From Ignavibacteria bacterium (GTDB lineage: Bacteria; Bacteroidota; Ignavibacteria; Tepidaquicellales; Tepidaquicellaceae), in NCBI GenBank assembly GCA_016704345.1, contig JADJAH010000011.1:248001-312000 (forward strand): a stretch of 64,000 nucleotides of DNA, given 5' to 3'. Under the pieces are notes generated by a model. The model saw only the letters and a program-made list of their open reading frames with translations. It did no database searches and had not been told where the DNA came from. How positions within the stretch are numbered: the first letter of the stretch is position 1; each line of letters starts with the position of its first letter. Made by a program: the position numbers and the translations under genes. Shown here one piece after another: positions 1 through 8,688 of the stretch.

Positions 1-51
1 GAGCACCGGAGACTCCACCTAGTGGCAGGCAGACGCGGACAAAGGCACGAA

Positions 52-82
52 GAAATAAAAAAAACCCGCGAGTTTTCGCGGG
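52..82 (-). terminator. Rho-independent terminator, minus strand
   Basis: A perfect 7-bp stem (CCCGCGA at 65-71, TCGCGGG at 76-82) has a 4-nt loop and is preceded on the plus strand by an A-tract (57-64), which reads as a U-tract after the stem on the minus strand. It is therefore oriented to end transcripts coming leftwards from the FG-GAP gene whose stop is at 320, although a 180-bp heptamer array lies between. Confidence 0.65.
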
Positions 83-134
83 CTAATTCTTAATTCCTAA
101 TTCTCAATTGTAACAACAAGATGCCAGGAACTCT

Positions 135-316
135 TCATTTTCCATTATTTCATTTTCCATTTTCCATTTTCAATTTTCAATTTTCCATTTTCCATTTTCA
201 ATTTTCAATTTTCAATTTTCAATTTTCAATTTTCATTTTCAATTTTCAATTTTCCATTTTCAATTTTCAATTTTCAATTTTCAATTTTCAATTTTCAATT
301 TTCCATTTTCCATTTC
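135..316. repeat. 7-bp tandem repeat array (TTTTCAA/TTTTCCA)
   Basis: About 25 consecutive heptamers, mostly TTTTCAA with TTTTCCA variants, run up to a few bases from the stop codon of the FG-GAP gene at 320. Read on that gene's coding strand the array is purine-rich (GAAAATT, GAAAATG). The open frame through it (FNFQFSIFNFQF) is a by-product of the repeat and I do not treat it as a gene. Confidence 0.9.
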
Positions 317-319
317 TTC

Positions 320-3300
320 TCACGGTCTTACAACTGAAACGAAGTTTGTAGCATTGTTATCAGCCAGAGAGTAGTCAGTTCCGTCAATGAAACTGTCTCC
401 GTTTAGATCCGTCACTACATATCCGCTGACAAAATTCTGCGCGTCGTTGTCAATTGCTGCAAGGTCGGTTGCATCCACAGTGCCGTCCTTGTTCACATCG
501 CCGGAATAGACTGCAAACTCCACCGGCGAAGAATCAACCTGCTTCATGTTATCGCCGAATGCTTTAGTTGCCGAGGTTGTAAAATCATAGTTCAGAATAC
601 TTCCCGTAAATGTCTGCGTGGTCTTGCTCCAAGTCTCAAGTGAATTTCTGTGCTTCACCTGCAGGTAGTACGGCTGGCCGTTCTGAACCTGCGTAAAGAT
701 GACCGAGACCTGACCGCTTGAATTAATTACTCCCTTTGCCGAATCAATTATAAAGTAGGGATTCACGTTACTTCTTGCATATACCCTTACGGTATCCTGT
801 ACGGTCGCATTCGTTGCGGGATTGTAGAGTCCTTCTATCAGCATTGTAAGGTTCAGGACTTTGTTCAGCGTTTGTCCGTTGCTCGGCCTGAAGTTGCCGT
901 GCGGAACAGGATTGTAATTGTTGTAATACTTCCACGGACCAAACTTCTGATACGGATTGCTAACGAGATCATACTGAACACGGGCTCTCCATTTGTAAAG
1001 CTTTCCCGTCTGAAGCCCGTCAATGTTGTGAAAGATCTCCGTCCCTGCGAGTCCGAGATTGCTCATCAAGCCGGTGCCCGTAGATCCGGTTCCGTTGCTG
1101 ATAACGGCTCCGCTGAAAGGATCACCATTCTGTTTGTACTCGTGATTGATCTTTGCCTTTGTCATTCCAAACGGGCTCTTTCCGTATATGGCAAGTTTCA
1201 CTTGGCCGTTGTAGTATGTTAATCCGCCTGACCCGATAACGGAACTTGACAACGGGCTGTACTGCTGAACTGTTGTCCTTGAGTTGCCGATTCCGCCGCC
1301 GCCGTAATACACAAATGCCTTTCCTTCCTGCGTGTTTCCGTTGGCAAATCTGTAAGCGCCTGCAATCACATCACTGTAGCCGTCACCGTTGACGTCACCT
1401 GCCGATGCAACAGAGACTCCGAGATTTGCATTTTCAGTATTGCTTTCAATTGTCCAGTTGGCTGTTGTGCTGACACCCGTTTGCGAGCCGTGATGAACCT
1501 GAATCCTGCCTTCATCAGTCTGGCCGTTATCAAAGTTGAATGCGCCAACTATTATATCACTGTATCCGTCGCCGTTGACATCTCCTGCGCTTGCTACTGA
1601 AATTCCGAGATTGGTCATTGTCTGATTGCTCTGAGTCTGCCATGAATGTGTTGTGTTAATTCCTGATGACGAACCGTTGTAAACGAAAGCCGCTCCTTCG
1701 AGAAATTCCGGATTGGAATAAGAACTTGCACCGATGATGACATCACTATATCCGTCTCCGTTAACATCACCTGCAGATGCAACACTTGCTCCGAATGCAG
1801 CGCCTGTAATATTGCTCTCGAGAAAAGCGGCTCCGCTTATTCCCGAAATGGAGCCATAGTAAACCCACACTGCACCTTCGTCATTCTGACCGGCATCATA
1901 GGTCCATGCTCCGATGATCACGTCGGAATATCCGTCGCCGTTCACATCGCCGGCTGAACTAACAGAATGACCGAATCTTGCACTAACCTGATTCGCTTCA
2001 GTTACCCAGCTGTAAAGTGTATTCAAACCCGTAGATGAGCCGTTAAAGATATATGCTCTTCCTTCCTGTGTTTGTCCGTTCGCATAATTCTCCGCGCCTA
2101 TTATCACATCACTGTATCCGTCACCATTTATGTCACCTGCTGTTGATACCGAGCCGCCGAAAAATTCCCCGGATCCGTCTGCATTCAGTCCGTAGTTCCA
2201 TACTGTACTTATTCCTGCAACAGAACCGTGAAACACATAGACTCGGCCGCTGCCTGTCCAGTTAGGTCCGCCCACAAGCACATCTGAAAAACCGTCGCCG
2301 TTAACATCCCCTGCTGTGGAAACAGAATATCCGAACTGCGCATTTGCAGAATTACTTTCGCTGACAGTGTTTGCCGTCGGGTTAAGTCCTGTTGAAGAAC
2401 CGTGATAAATGTACACTCTGCCTTCATCAGTCTGGCCGTTGTCATACAGATATGCACCGACAATCACATCCGAATATCCGTCTGCGTTCACATCACCGGC
2501 AGAAGCTACGCTGTGACCATAGAAAGCGTTATCCTGATTGCTTTCAGTTGACCACCCGGATTGTGTTGCAAGTCCTGACGCCGAACCGGTATACAGAGAA
2601 ACCTTACCTTCTCTTTCTGGCACGTAACTTGTTCTAAGATTTGAAGAAACAAGCACATCAGAGTATCCGTCTCCGTTAACATCGCCGGCAAGGGCAACAC
2701 GTTCTCCGAAGTAAGCCGTGTCTTCATTGCTTTCAACCGTCCAGTCAGCATTTGCCACCGATCCGTTTGCGCCGAGTCCGGTAGAAGAACCGAACCAGCC
2801 AAAGACCGCCCCTTCGTCATTCTGTCCGTTATCGTAAATAAAAGCGCCTGCAACAATGTCGCCATACCCGTCACCATTGACATCTCCGGCCGTAGAAACA
2901 CCGTGGCCAAGTTCTGCATATAGTTGGTTAGATTCTCCAATCCAGTTTGGAGAGGCAGATAATCCTGTTGATGATCCGTTATACACATATATTCTTCCTT
3001 CGCCTTCCTGTCCGCCGTTTGCCTGAGGCGCGCCAATCAATGCATCCGAGTATCCGTCACCGTTGACATCACCGGCGGTTGAAATGCTGCTCCCGAATAT
3101 ACTTTGCTGAGGCCCGACCTTCGTCCAGTTTGGTGTTGCCGAAAGTCCTGTTGAAGAGCCGTAAAAAGCAAACACTCTGCCTTCATTATATCCCGCAAAA
3201 ATATTGGAATTGTATCTCTCCTGTCCAACAAGAATGTCACTGTAGCCGTCACCGTTCACATCGCCGGCTGTTGCAACATCAGAGGCATACTGCTGATTGT

Positions 3301-4279
3301 AAGGTTCGCCAGCGTTATAAGACCAGTTTGCCGAACCGCTTAATCCCGAAGCCGAGCCGTGATATACAAATGCCTTTCCTTCGGTCGAGCTTGTGAATTG
3401 TGTCCAGAAAGGACAACCGACAACCACGTCGCTGTAGCCATCGCCGTTCACATCTCCTGCGCTCGAAACGGAAGCGCCAAACCAGGCGTTTGATATTGCT
3501 ACAGTTGCAGACCAGTTTGCATTTGCACTTAGTCCCGATGCCGAACCGTGAAACACAAAGGCTTTGCCTTGTGACCAGGTGGCGCTCACGTTTGTTGTGA
3601 ATGTCAGCGCTCCAACAATAAGATCACTGTAACCGTCTCCGTTCACATCACCGGCTGTAGCCACGCTGTATCCGAACCTCTCACTCAGTGTAAATCCGCT
3701 GTTCACTTCTTTGGTCCAGTTTGCAGTAGCGGATGGCCCTGTTGCTGATCCGTAGTAAACAAATACCCTTCCGCCTGCTGTATTGGCATTGTCATACTCC
3801 GGCGCCCCGATGACGATGTCTGAATATCCGTCACCGTTAACATCACCTGCAGTTGCCGCTGTAAAACCATACTGCTCTCCGGCCTGTGTTCCTGATTGCG
3901 TCCAGCTTGCGGTTGTTGAAAGCGGATCGATTGTGACCGGGTAAACTGCTTCAGCATCGTTAACCACTATGCTGAAGGAATTAGGAATTAAGAATTCAGA
4001 ATTAGGAATTCCTCTTCCAATAGATCTGTCAGCGTTATTTAATTCATAATTCTTAATTCCTAATTCGTAATTGTTCTTTTCAAAGTATGCTCTGAGAGGT
4101 TTCCCGTTTGCATCCCACACCTTCAGCGCTGTGTACTTCATCTTCTCTTCGCCTGCTTCATTTTTGAACATCAGCGCATCGGCGCCGACTATCATCTTCA
4201 GTTCTGTTTCCGCTGTGAGATCAACTCTGAGCTTTCCTTCACCTGCAGGTTTCTGTTTTATGATGAAATCCTGACGCAT
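320..4279 (-). CDS. Secreted FG-GAP repeat protein, dockerin-like C-terminus (5' end broken)
   Basis: This is the main open segment (1319 aa) of a large secreted adhesin-like protein. I count 14 FG-GAP/integrin-alpha blades (core AGDVNGDGYSDVIVGA) between about residues 120 and 1010, enough for two seven-bladed beta-propellers; the DxNxDGxxD loops should bind Ca2+. The last 180 residues hold a beta-sandwich-like domain (LNLTMLIEGLYN...KHRNSLETWSK) and two dockerin-like Ca-loops, ending in VVRP. The same ending occurs in the proteins at 6931 and 24808, so it may replace the T9SS type A domain. The predicted start at 4279 is not the true N-terminus: coding sequence continues upstream in this frame (RQLEIKAWIENDN...) to about 4365, where a heptamer repeat breaks the frame. 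A second repeat pair at 3977-4072 is translated in frame. Ligand unknown. Confidence 0.85.
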   Translation of the reverse strand: MRQDFIIKQKPAGEGKLRVDLTAETELKMIVGADALMFKNEAGEEKMKYTALKVWDANGKPLRAYFEKNNYELGIKNYELNNADRSIGRGIPNSEFLIPNSFSIVVNDAEAVYPVTIDPLSTTASWTQSGTQAGEQYGFTAATAGDVNGDGYSDIVIGAPEYDNANTAGGRVFVYYGSATGPSATANWTKEVNSGFTLSERFGYSVATAGDVNGDGYSDLIVGALTFTTNVSATWSQGKAFVFHGSASGLSANANWSATVAISNAWFGASVSSAGDVNGDGYSDVVVGCPFWTQFTSSTEGKAFVYHGSASGLSGSANWSYNAGEPYNQQYASDVATAGDVNGDGYSDILVGQERYNSNIFAGYNEGRVFAFYGSSTGLSATPNWTKVGPQQSIFGSSISTAGDVNGDGYSDALIGAPQANGGQEGEGRIYVYNGSSTGLSASPNWIGESNQLYAELGHGVSTAGDVNGDGYGDIVAGAFIYDNGQNDEGAVFGWFGSSTGLGANGSVANADWTVESNEDTAYFGERVALAGDVNGDGYSDVLVSSNLRTSYVPEREGKVSLYTGSASGLATQSGWSTESNQDNAFYGHSVASAGDVNADGYSDVIVGAYLYDNGQTDEGRVYIYHGSSTGLNPTANTVSESNSANAQFGYSVSTAGDVNGDGFSDVLVGGPNWTGSGRVYVFHGSVAGISTVWNYGLNADGSGEFFGGSVSTAGDINGDGYSDVIIGAENYANGQTQEGRAYIFNGSSTGLNTLYSWVTEANQVSARFGHSVSSAGDVNGDGYSDVIIGAWTYDAGQNDEGAVWVYYGSISGISGAAFLESNITGAAFGASVASAGDVNGDGYSDVIIGASSYSNPEFLEGAAFVYNGSSSGINTTHSWQTQSNQTMTNLGISVASAGDVNGDGYSDIIVGAFNFDNGQTDEGRIQVHHGSQTGVSTTANWTIESNTENANLGVSVASAGDVNGDGYSDVIAGAYRFANGNTQEGKAFVYYGGGGIGNSRTTVQQYSPLSSSVIGSGGLTYYNGQVKLAIYGKSPFGMTKAKINHEYKQNGDPFSGAVISNGTGSTGTGLMSNLGLAGTEIFHNIDGLQTGKLYKWRARVQYDLVSNPYQKFGPWKYYNNYNPVPHGNFRPSNGQTLNKVLNLTMLIEGLYNPATNATVQDTVRVYARSNVNPYFIIDSAKGVINSSGQVSVIFTQVQNGQPYYLQVKHRNSLETWSKTTQTFTGSILNYDFTTSATKAFGDNMKQVDSSPVEFAVYSGDVNKDGTVDATDLAAIDNDAQNFVSGYVVTDLNGDSFIDGTDYSLADNNATNFVSVVRP
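3977..4072 (-). repeat. Palindromic heptamer element inserted in frame in the FG-GAP gene
   Basis: AATTAGG/AATTAAG-type heptamers occur twice in opposite orientation: 3978-3996 and 4048-4066 are a perfect 19-bp inverted repeat separated by 51 bp. The element lies inside the FG-GAP reading frame and is translated as two low-complexity stretches (NNYELGIKNYEL and IPNSEFLIPNS) around a short linker. The same heptamers form intergenic arrays elsewhere (6702, 24771, 61141), so this looks like an intergenic repeat that landed in a gene without breaking its frame. Confidence 0.75.
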
Positions 4280-4335
4280 GCCTTCTTTGTTATTTGTGTA
4301 GTCTATTCTGATATTATCATTCTCTATCCATGCCT

Positions 4336-4830
4336 TTATCTCCAGCTGCCTGAAAGTTCTCCTTCTCCAATTCCTAATTCCTCATTCCTAATTCTTAATT
4401 GGATGCTCCACTCATCTATCGTCTCATACTCCTTTTCTTCTTCCTTCAGCGTCTTGTCATTCACATCAAACTTCGGGATCTTATTCGTTCTTGTCTTAGC
4501 CGTGAATCCGTCCTTATGATAAATGAAACGGATGTTGTTGGCGCGGTTAGGTGACTGGTACGTGCCGAGTTCTTCAGAGTAAGTGATGTTGTATTCTTCT
4601 TTCTGAATATCCTGAATCACTTTCTGATACCAGCCCTGATCAATATCTTCGGAAGTCTTGCTTTATTTCACTTCTGAATTTTTGAGGGTCTCTGCAAATG
4701 AGGGTGCAGACGGGCAATGGAACTTTGCAGAACTCAATTCTTCATTGTGATTTTGATCGGTGTTGCTTTGTTCGCGGAAACTGTAACCAAGTAACAGAAC
4801 CGCACTGAAGAGCATTAGGAGTGTTTTCAT
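4336..4830 (-). pseudogene. Detached N-terminus of the FG-GAP gene (in-frame stop plus frameshift)
   Basis: From ATG at 4830 the minus strand encodes a signal peptide (MKTLLMLFSAVLLLGYS) and runs to a TAA at 4663-4665. The same frame then continues beyond that stop (SKTSEDIDQGWYQK...) through the segment 4336-4620 (VIQDIQKEEYNITYSEEL...) until a stop at 4336. Just before that, five AATTARG-type heptamers (about 4372-4402) are translated as RIRNEELGIGEGEL, after which the ancestral frame resumes in the downstream segment (LEIKAWIEN). I infer one gene of about 1500 codons interrupted by one nonsense codon and one repeat-associated frameshift. A phase-variable or mis-sequenced gene would look the same. 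Confidence 0.7.
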
Positions 4831-4841
4831 TTTGGTTTGAT

Positions 4842-5060
4842 TTATTTATTTGATATTAGGGTTTTCAATTCAGTCATTGCGTCATCTATTTTCTTTGCGA
4901 TTTCAATCATGTCTCCTGATACATATTTTCTCAACTTCATCTCTGACATGGCAGAAAGCAGGATTAATCGTGTAAGAGATTCATCAGGACATTTGCCGGA
5001 TGATTCACCGATCATCTTGTTTAGTATTTTTATCTTCTGAGTCACTTGTGTGATATCCAT
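4842..5060 (-). CDS. Small helical protein, function unknown
   Basis: A 72-aa protein (ATG at 5060; a TTG one codon upstream is less likely), predicted mostly helical and mixed-charge, with no signal peptide and no motif I recognise. It ends 11 nt before the signal-peptide ATG of the FG-GAP gene and is transcribed in the same direction, so both probably share a promoter in the divergent region 5061-5219. The second copy of this locus (at 10.8 kb) has no equivalent, so it is either a recent addition here or lost there. Confidence 0.5.
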   Translation of the reverse strand: MDITQVTQKIKILNKMIGESSGKCPDESLTRLILLSAMSEMKLRKYVSGDMIEIAKKIDDAMTELKTLISNK

Positions 5061-5096
5061 CAAAAAAGTTTGACGAAAATATGCACATTCAAAAAA

Positions 5097-5108
5097 TTCT
5101 CCAAAGAA
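5097..5108. promoter_or_regulatory. Motif shared by the two divergent promoter regions
   Basis: TTCTCCAAAGAA occurs here, between the FG-GAP operon (minus) and the helical gene at 5220 (plus), and again at 10871-10882 in the equivalent divergent region of the second module copy; an A/T-rich run follows both. It may be an operator or a remnant of the duplication. No factor can be assigned. Confidence 0.35.
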
Positions 5109-5219
5109 ATTTTTGCGGAATTATTATTCGAAAAAGCCGGACAGAGGTGGGAATTTGTTTAAATTAGAAGTGTTTTAGCAGTTTCTTATTCCTATTTTAT
5201 TACGCAATCAAAAATCTAA

Positions 5220-6707
5220 ATGGATTATAAAGACACAAAGCTACTGGTTTTTCTCAGTACATTTTCAAAAGAAGAGTTGAGTGAATTTGAGAAGTTTCTT
5301 GAATCTCCATATTTCAAGAAGGGGAGGGATCCTTTGCCTCTCTTTAAAGCCCTGAAAAAATTTCACCCGTTCGAAAGTGATAAGTTCAATGAAGAATCGG
5401 TTTTCAAAGAAATTTATCCGGGTCAGAACTTTGAAGACAAGAACTCAAAGAATACACTAAGATCACTTTCTTCGTACCTGCTCAAGTCAGTTGAAGATTT
5501 TTTGTACATATCACGATTAAGAGATAATAAAGTATTAAGGAACAGAACTTTGCTGACTGAGATCCTTGAAAGAAATCTAACAAAGCAATTCGAACAATAT
5601 ATGAAGTCTGCAATTGAAGAGCAGGAATCAGAAGAAATTATATCCGGTGTGAATAATCTGGAGAAGTATCATCTTGAAGGAATCAATGCAAGATATTACT
5701 CAACCATATTGGATATGGAGAAGTACTTTGCTCACATTTCAAAATCAGTCGAGCATATTTCTTCACACTTTTGGATAGATTTCATAAACACAGCGAAGTC
5801 AGTTTTGATTGCCAAAAATAATTTCCACCTTTCTGAAGGAAAAGAGTTCATTGACAAAATTCTCGACGCAACAAACATGGAAAATATTCTGAAGATCCAT
5901 GAAGGATCTCCGAATCATGCTCACATCAGCTTTCACTATCAGATATACAGACACTTGGAATCACACGGAAAAGAAGATAACTATGAAACAGCCAAGCAGA
6001 TATTCTTTCAAAGCAAGGCAGGAATGGGGCGTCACGATAAGGTTTATCATTACTCTGATCTTATCAACATTTTCCAAATGAGAATGACTAAAGAAGGCCT
6101 TGATTCAAAACGCGAATTATTTAACCTGATAAACGCTTGTCTTGAAGATAAGGCTTACAAATTATCGGATGATGACTTCATGCATCCTTTGTTTTACAGA
6201 AATGCCATTTTATGTGCCGACTATCTGAAAGAAACAGAATGGGCGTATAGTTTTATTGACAATTACAGTTCCGAACTTAAACCTGAGCTTCGGGAAAATC
6301 TGCAACTGTACTCTAGGGCGCTGATAGATTATGCCGCCGGTAATTTCGAAGATTCGCTCCTGAATATCTCGAAAGTGAAATACAACCTTGTCGAGTTCAA
6401 GACTGATATTAAGATACTCATGATGAGAATTTTCTATGAGCTGGAGCTTTTAGATCAGGCGGATTCGACAATCGATAGTCTGAGGCATCTCGTGAGATCA
6501 ACAGAGAATCTTGATAATGATTACAAGAAAGCTTTTAGCAATTACATAAAATTCTATACCAGGCTGTTGAAGTTGAAAATTGATGAGCCAAAAAACAGAT
6601 CAGAAGAGCTAAATTTTATCAGTGAAGAAATCAGGCAGGAAAAGATCCTTCTTCAACGAATTTGGCTGAATGAAAAACTCGAAGAGATGGCTTCGGGCGA
6701 GAATTAG
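5220..6707 (+). CDS. Helical cytoplasmic protein of an unnamed Bacteroidota/Ignavibacteria family
   Basis: A 495-aa protein without signal peptide or membrane segment, predicted all-helical in a repeat-like (TPR/HEAT-style) arrangement. The N-terminal signature (LLVFLSTFSKEELSEFEKFL, then SPYFKK) is matched by the protein at 10942 (ILRSFSGKELRLFDKFIQNPF), and the similarity continues through the KYHP/KFHP and LRSLSSYL/IRNLFSDL regions. I recall this N-terminal pattern (xSFSxKELxxFxKFxxSPFFN) from unannotated Bacteroidota proteins but know no function. It is divergent from a secreted FG-GAP gene, as is its paralogue, so the pair is a unit. Regulatory or scaffold roles are guesses. Coding sequence is intact and ends directly in a heptamer array. 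Confidence 0.7.
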   Translation: MDYKDTKLLVFLSTFSKEELSEFEKFLESPYFKKGRDPLPLFKALKKFHPFESDKFNEESVFKEIYPGQNFEDKNSKNTLRSLSSYLLKSVEDFLYISRLRDNKVLRNRTLLTEILERNLTKQFEQYMKSAIEEQESEEIISGVNNLEKYHLEGINARYYSTILDMEKYFAHISKSVEHISSHFWIDFINTAKSVLIAKNNFHLSEGKEFIDKILDATNMENILKIHEGSPNHAHISFHYQIYRHLESHGKEDNYETAKQIFFQSKAGMGRHDKVYHYSDLINIFQMRMTKEGLDSKRELFNLINACLEDKAYKLSDDDFMHPLFYRNAILCADYLKETEWAYSFIDNYSSELKPELRENLQLYSRALIDYAAGNFEDSLLNISKVKYNLVEFKTDIKILMMRIFYELELLDQADSTIDSLRHLVRSTENLDNDYKKAFSNYIKFYTRLLKLKIDEPKNRSEELNFISEEIRQEKILLQRIWLNEKLEEMASGEN

Positions 6708-6743
6708 GAATTACGAATTAAGAATTAAGAGTTAAGAGTTACA
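6702..6743 (+). repeat. AATTARG-type heptamers overlapping a stop codon
   Basis: Heptamers related to GAATTAG/GAATTAA/GAGTTAA begin within the last codon and the TAG stop of the helical-protein gene and continue for about 40 bp. They are purine-rich on the coding strand, like the arrays behind other genes in this window. Confidence 0.75.
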
Positions 6744-6770
6744 GGCATGGCCATGATGTAACTCTTAACT
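6730..6770. terminator. Hairpin made of inverted heptamers between convergent genes
   Basis: AGTTAAGAGTTAC (6730-6742) and GTAACTCTTAACT (6758-6770) are a perfect 13-bp inverted repeat with a 15-nt loop, between the plus-strand helical gene and the minus-strand genes downstream. The position fits a bidirectional terminator, but there is no clean T-tract, so that role is inferred. Confidence 0.4.
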
Positions 6771-6854
6771 TTCAACTTTCAACTTTCAACTTTCAACTTT
6801 TAACTTTTAACTTTCAACTTTCAACTTTCAACTTTCAACTTTCAACTTTCAACT
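6761..6854. repeat. 7-bp tandem repeat array (CTTTCAA)
   Basis: About 13 units of CTTTCAA with TTTTTAA variants. On the minus strand this reads GAAAGTT and lies downstream of the FG-GAP gene ending at 6931 and the desaturase remnant, so it is again purine-rich on the strand of the gene it follows. Confidence 0.9.
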
Positions 6855-6862
6855 AAAAAAGA

Positions 6863-6927
6863 TCTACTTCACTGTCTGAAGCGAATCATACTTCCCCGGC
6901 GTATAGAACATTCTACCTTGTGAATAA
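6863..6927 (-). pseudogene. Remnant of a fatty-acid desaturase 3' end
   Basis: Minus-strand codons preceding a TAG at 6863-6865 read GRMFYTPGKYDSLQTVK, matching the C-terminus of the desaturase at 12561 (GRMLKMLGKYDSLQTAK) with the stop at the same place; the DNA is nearly identical over the last 35 bases. Nothing further upstream matches, because the FG-GAP gene ending at 6931 abuts it. This is the scar of a second desaturase gene in the first copy of the duplicated module. Confidence 0.75.
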
Positions 6928-6930
6928 TAT

Positions 6931-8610
6931 TCAAGGTCTTACAACACTCACAAAATTCCCCGCATTGTTATCCGCTATAGCAAAGTCCGTTCCGTCAACA
7001 AAGTTGTCACCATTCAGATCCGTCACAACATAGCCGCTTACAAAGCCCTGCGCGTCATTGTCAATGGCACTCAAATCCGTTGCATCAACTGTTCCATCCT
7101 GATTCACATCGCCGCCATATATGGCAAAGCGAACAGGTGATGCATCGACCTGTTTCATATTGTTACCAAATGCCTGCGTGTTTGCTGTAGTGAAATTATA
7201 TGTGAGCGAATTGCCTGTAAATGTTTGAACCGTCTTGCTCCATGTTTCAAGAGAATTTCTATGCTTTAACTGTAAATAGTAATTTACTCCGTTAACTGCT
7301 TTTGCAAATGAAAAGACGCCGGCGCCTGCATTGCTTAACTGTGCCTTTGCAGAGTCAACTATTGCAAAAGGTGTCGTGCTGTTTCTCAAATAAACTCTTG
7401 CTGTATCCTGAATCATAATGTTGGCAGTGGAATTATAAAATCCCTGAATGAGCATTGTAAGATTTAAAGTAACAACCGGTCTTTGTGTCACAGCAACAGG
7501 GCTGTAATTTCCGTGAATGTCCTGAGCAACTATGAAGTAATAATATGCGCCGGTTAATGGTGAAGTATCAAGGTATGTTGTTTCAGTAACATTAGTAAGC
7601 GGAGTAGCTGAATATGGATCAATTGAAGGACTTACACTTCTGAACAATACATAATTAAGAAGATCAGGCGCAGTATTGCTGCTCCAGTTAAGACTTACAT
7701 TAGCTCCTGATGTTGCTGCAGTAAATGATGATACCATTAGCGGAGCGATATTGTCAATACTCCTTCCGGAAAGTATATTTGATTTCCAGCTTTGATTGAT
7801 ATCACTTGTTCTCGCAGTGATTCTGTAAAAAAAAGTGCTGATGTTGTTCGATGAAGAATCGGAAGGTGTAAGATCTAAGTAAGAATAGAATTGTTCATGT
7901 GATGCCGTGATAGTTGTAATATCCTGCCATGAAAAATTTCCTCCTGACGGCGGGAAACTTCTCTGGATAAGATAATCGGTTATCAATGAATTACCATGAA
8001 CATCATATCCGCTCCTTGTCCACTTAAGATTTACTTTTCCCCCCTGATCATTCGGAACATCTTTTACATAATTCAAAACCGGCTTTATGCCGATTGCAGA
8101 GCCGGTGTAAATATTTGCACTTCCTGTAGATGAATTATATTCGTCAGCTCCGATTATTAGATCAGAGTAACCATCACCATTTACATCACCTGCAAAAGAA
8201 ACTGAAGATCCCAAACTATAGTTAGTTTCACCTGTCATAGTCACATCAACAATATTATTCATAGAAGTGCCTCCAAAATATAAATATGCTCTGCCTGTGG
8301 TTGAAATATAAACCGGAGCTCCAACAACAATATCAGAGTATCCGTCTCCGTTTACGTCTCCTGCAGATGAGACACTATTTCCAAAAACAGTATTTGCACT
8401 TTCTCCGGTCATTATTACATCAGCTAAATTGTTCATTGAAAAATTTCCAAAGAAAATATAAACTCTGCCTGTAAACGCACTATAACCAATGGCTCCGACA
8501 AGTACATCTGAGTATCCATCTCCGTTTACATCTCCTGCTGTAGAGACGGATTTACCAAACTGATCATTTGCAGCTTCGCCTGTCATTGTCACATCAGCGG
8601 AATTATTCAT
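6931..8610 (-). CDS. FG-GAP repeat protein, C-terminal segment (frameshifted from 8689-10777)
   Basis: 559 aa carrying the last three FG-GAP blades, two fibronectin-III-like domains (VNLKWTRSGYD..., VSLNWSSNTAPD...), then the shared C-terminal module: LNLTMLIQGFYN domain, KHRNSLETWSK, and two dockerin-like Ca-loops ending in VVRP. It is the 3' part of the gene whose 5' part is 8689-10683. In the 100 bases between, one further blade (NAGDVNGDGFSDVI) is readable in a third frame, so two indels separate the segments (about 8660-8670 and 8735-8745). The apparent start at 8610 is an internal Met. Intact, the gene would be about 1280 codons with 14 blades, like its paralogue at 320. Confidence 0.8.
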   Translation of the reverse strand: MNNSADVTMTGEAANDQFGKSVSTAGDVNGDGYSDVLVGAIGYSAFTGRVYIFFGNFSMNNLADVIMTGESANTVFGNSVSSAGDVNGDGYSDIVVGAPVYISTTGRAYLYFGGTSMNNIVDVTMTGETNYSLGSSVSFAGDVNGDGYSDLIIGADEYNSSTGSANIYTGSAIGIKPVLNYVKDVPNDQGGKVNLKWTRSGYDVHGNSLITDYLIQRSFPPSGGNFSWQDITTITASHEQFYSYLDLTPSDSSSNNISTFFYRITARTSDINQSWKSNILSGRSIDNIAPLMVSSFTAATSGANVSLNWSSNTAPDLLNYVLFRSVSPSIDPYSATPLTNVTETTYLDTSPLTGAYYYFIVAQDIHGNYSPVAVTQRPVVTLNLTMLIQGFYNSTANIMIQDTARVYLRNSTTPFAIVDSAKAQLSNAGAGVFSFAKAVNGVNYYLQLKHRNSLETWSKTVQTFTGNSLTYNFTTANTQAFGNNMKQVDASPVRFAIYGGDVNQDGTVDATDLSAIDNDAQGFVSGYVVTDLNGDNFVDGTDFAIADNNAGNFVSVVRP

Positions 8611-8688
8611 TGTAGAACCGCCAAAGAATATGTAAGCTTTTCCGATAGTAGAAATAGCGATTCCCCGGTAATCACATCAGAAAATCCG

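Noticed and set aside
121..351. Open frame rich in FNFQFSIF as a small protein
   Set aside because: It is the translation of a 7-bp tandem repeat, lacks a ribosome site and overlaps the FG-GAP gene end on the other strand.
872..1222. Plus-strand ORFs antisense to the FG-GAP gene (also 2053-2637, 3079-3600)
   Set aside because: They are shadows of the repetitive FG-GAP coding sequence on the other strand, with no family resemblance.
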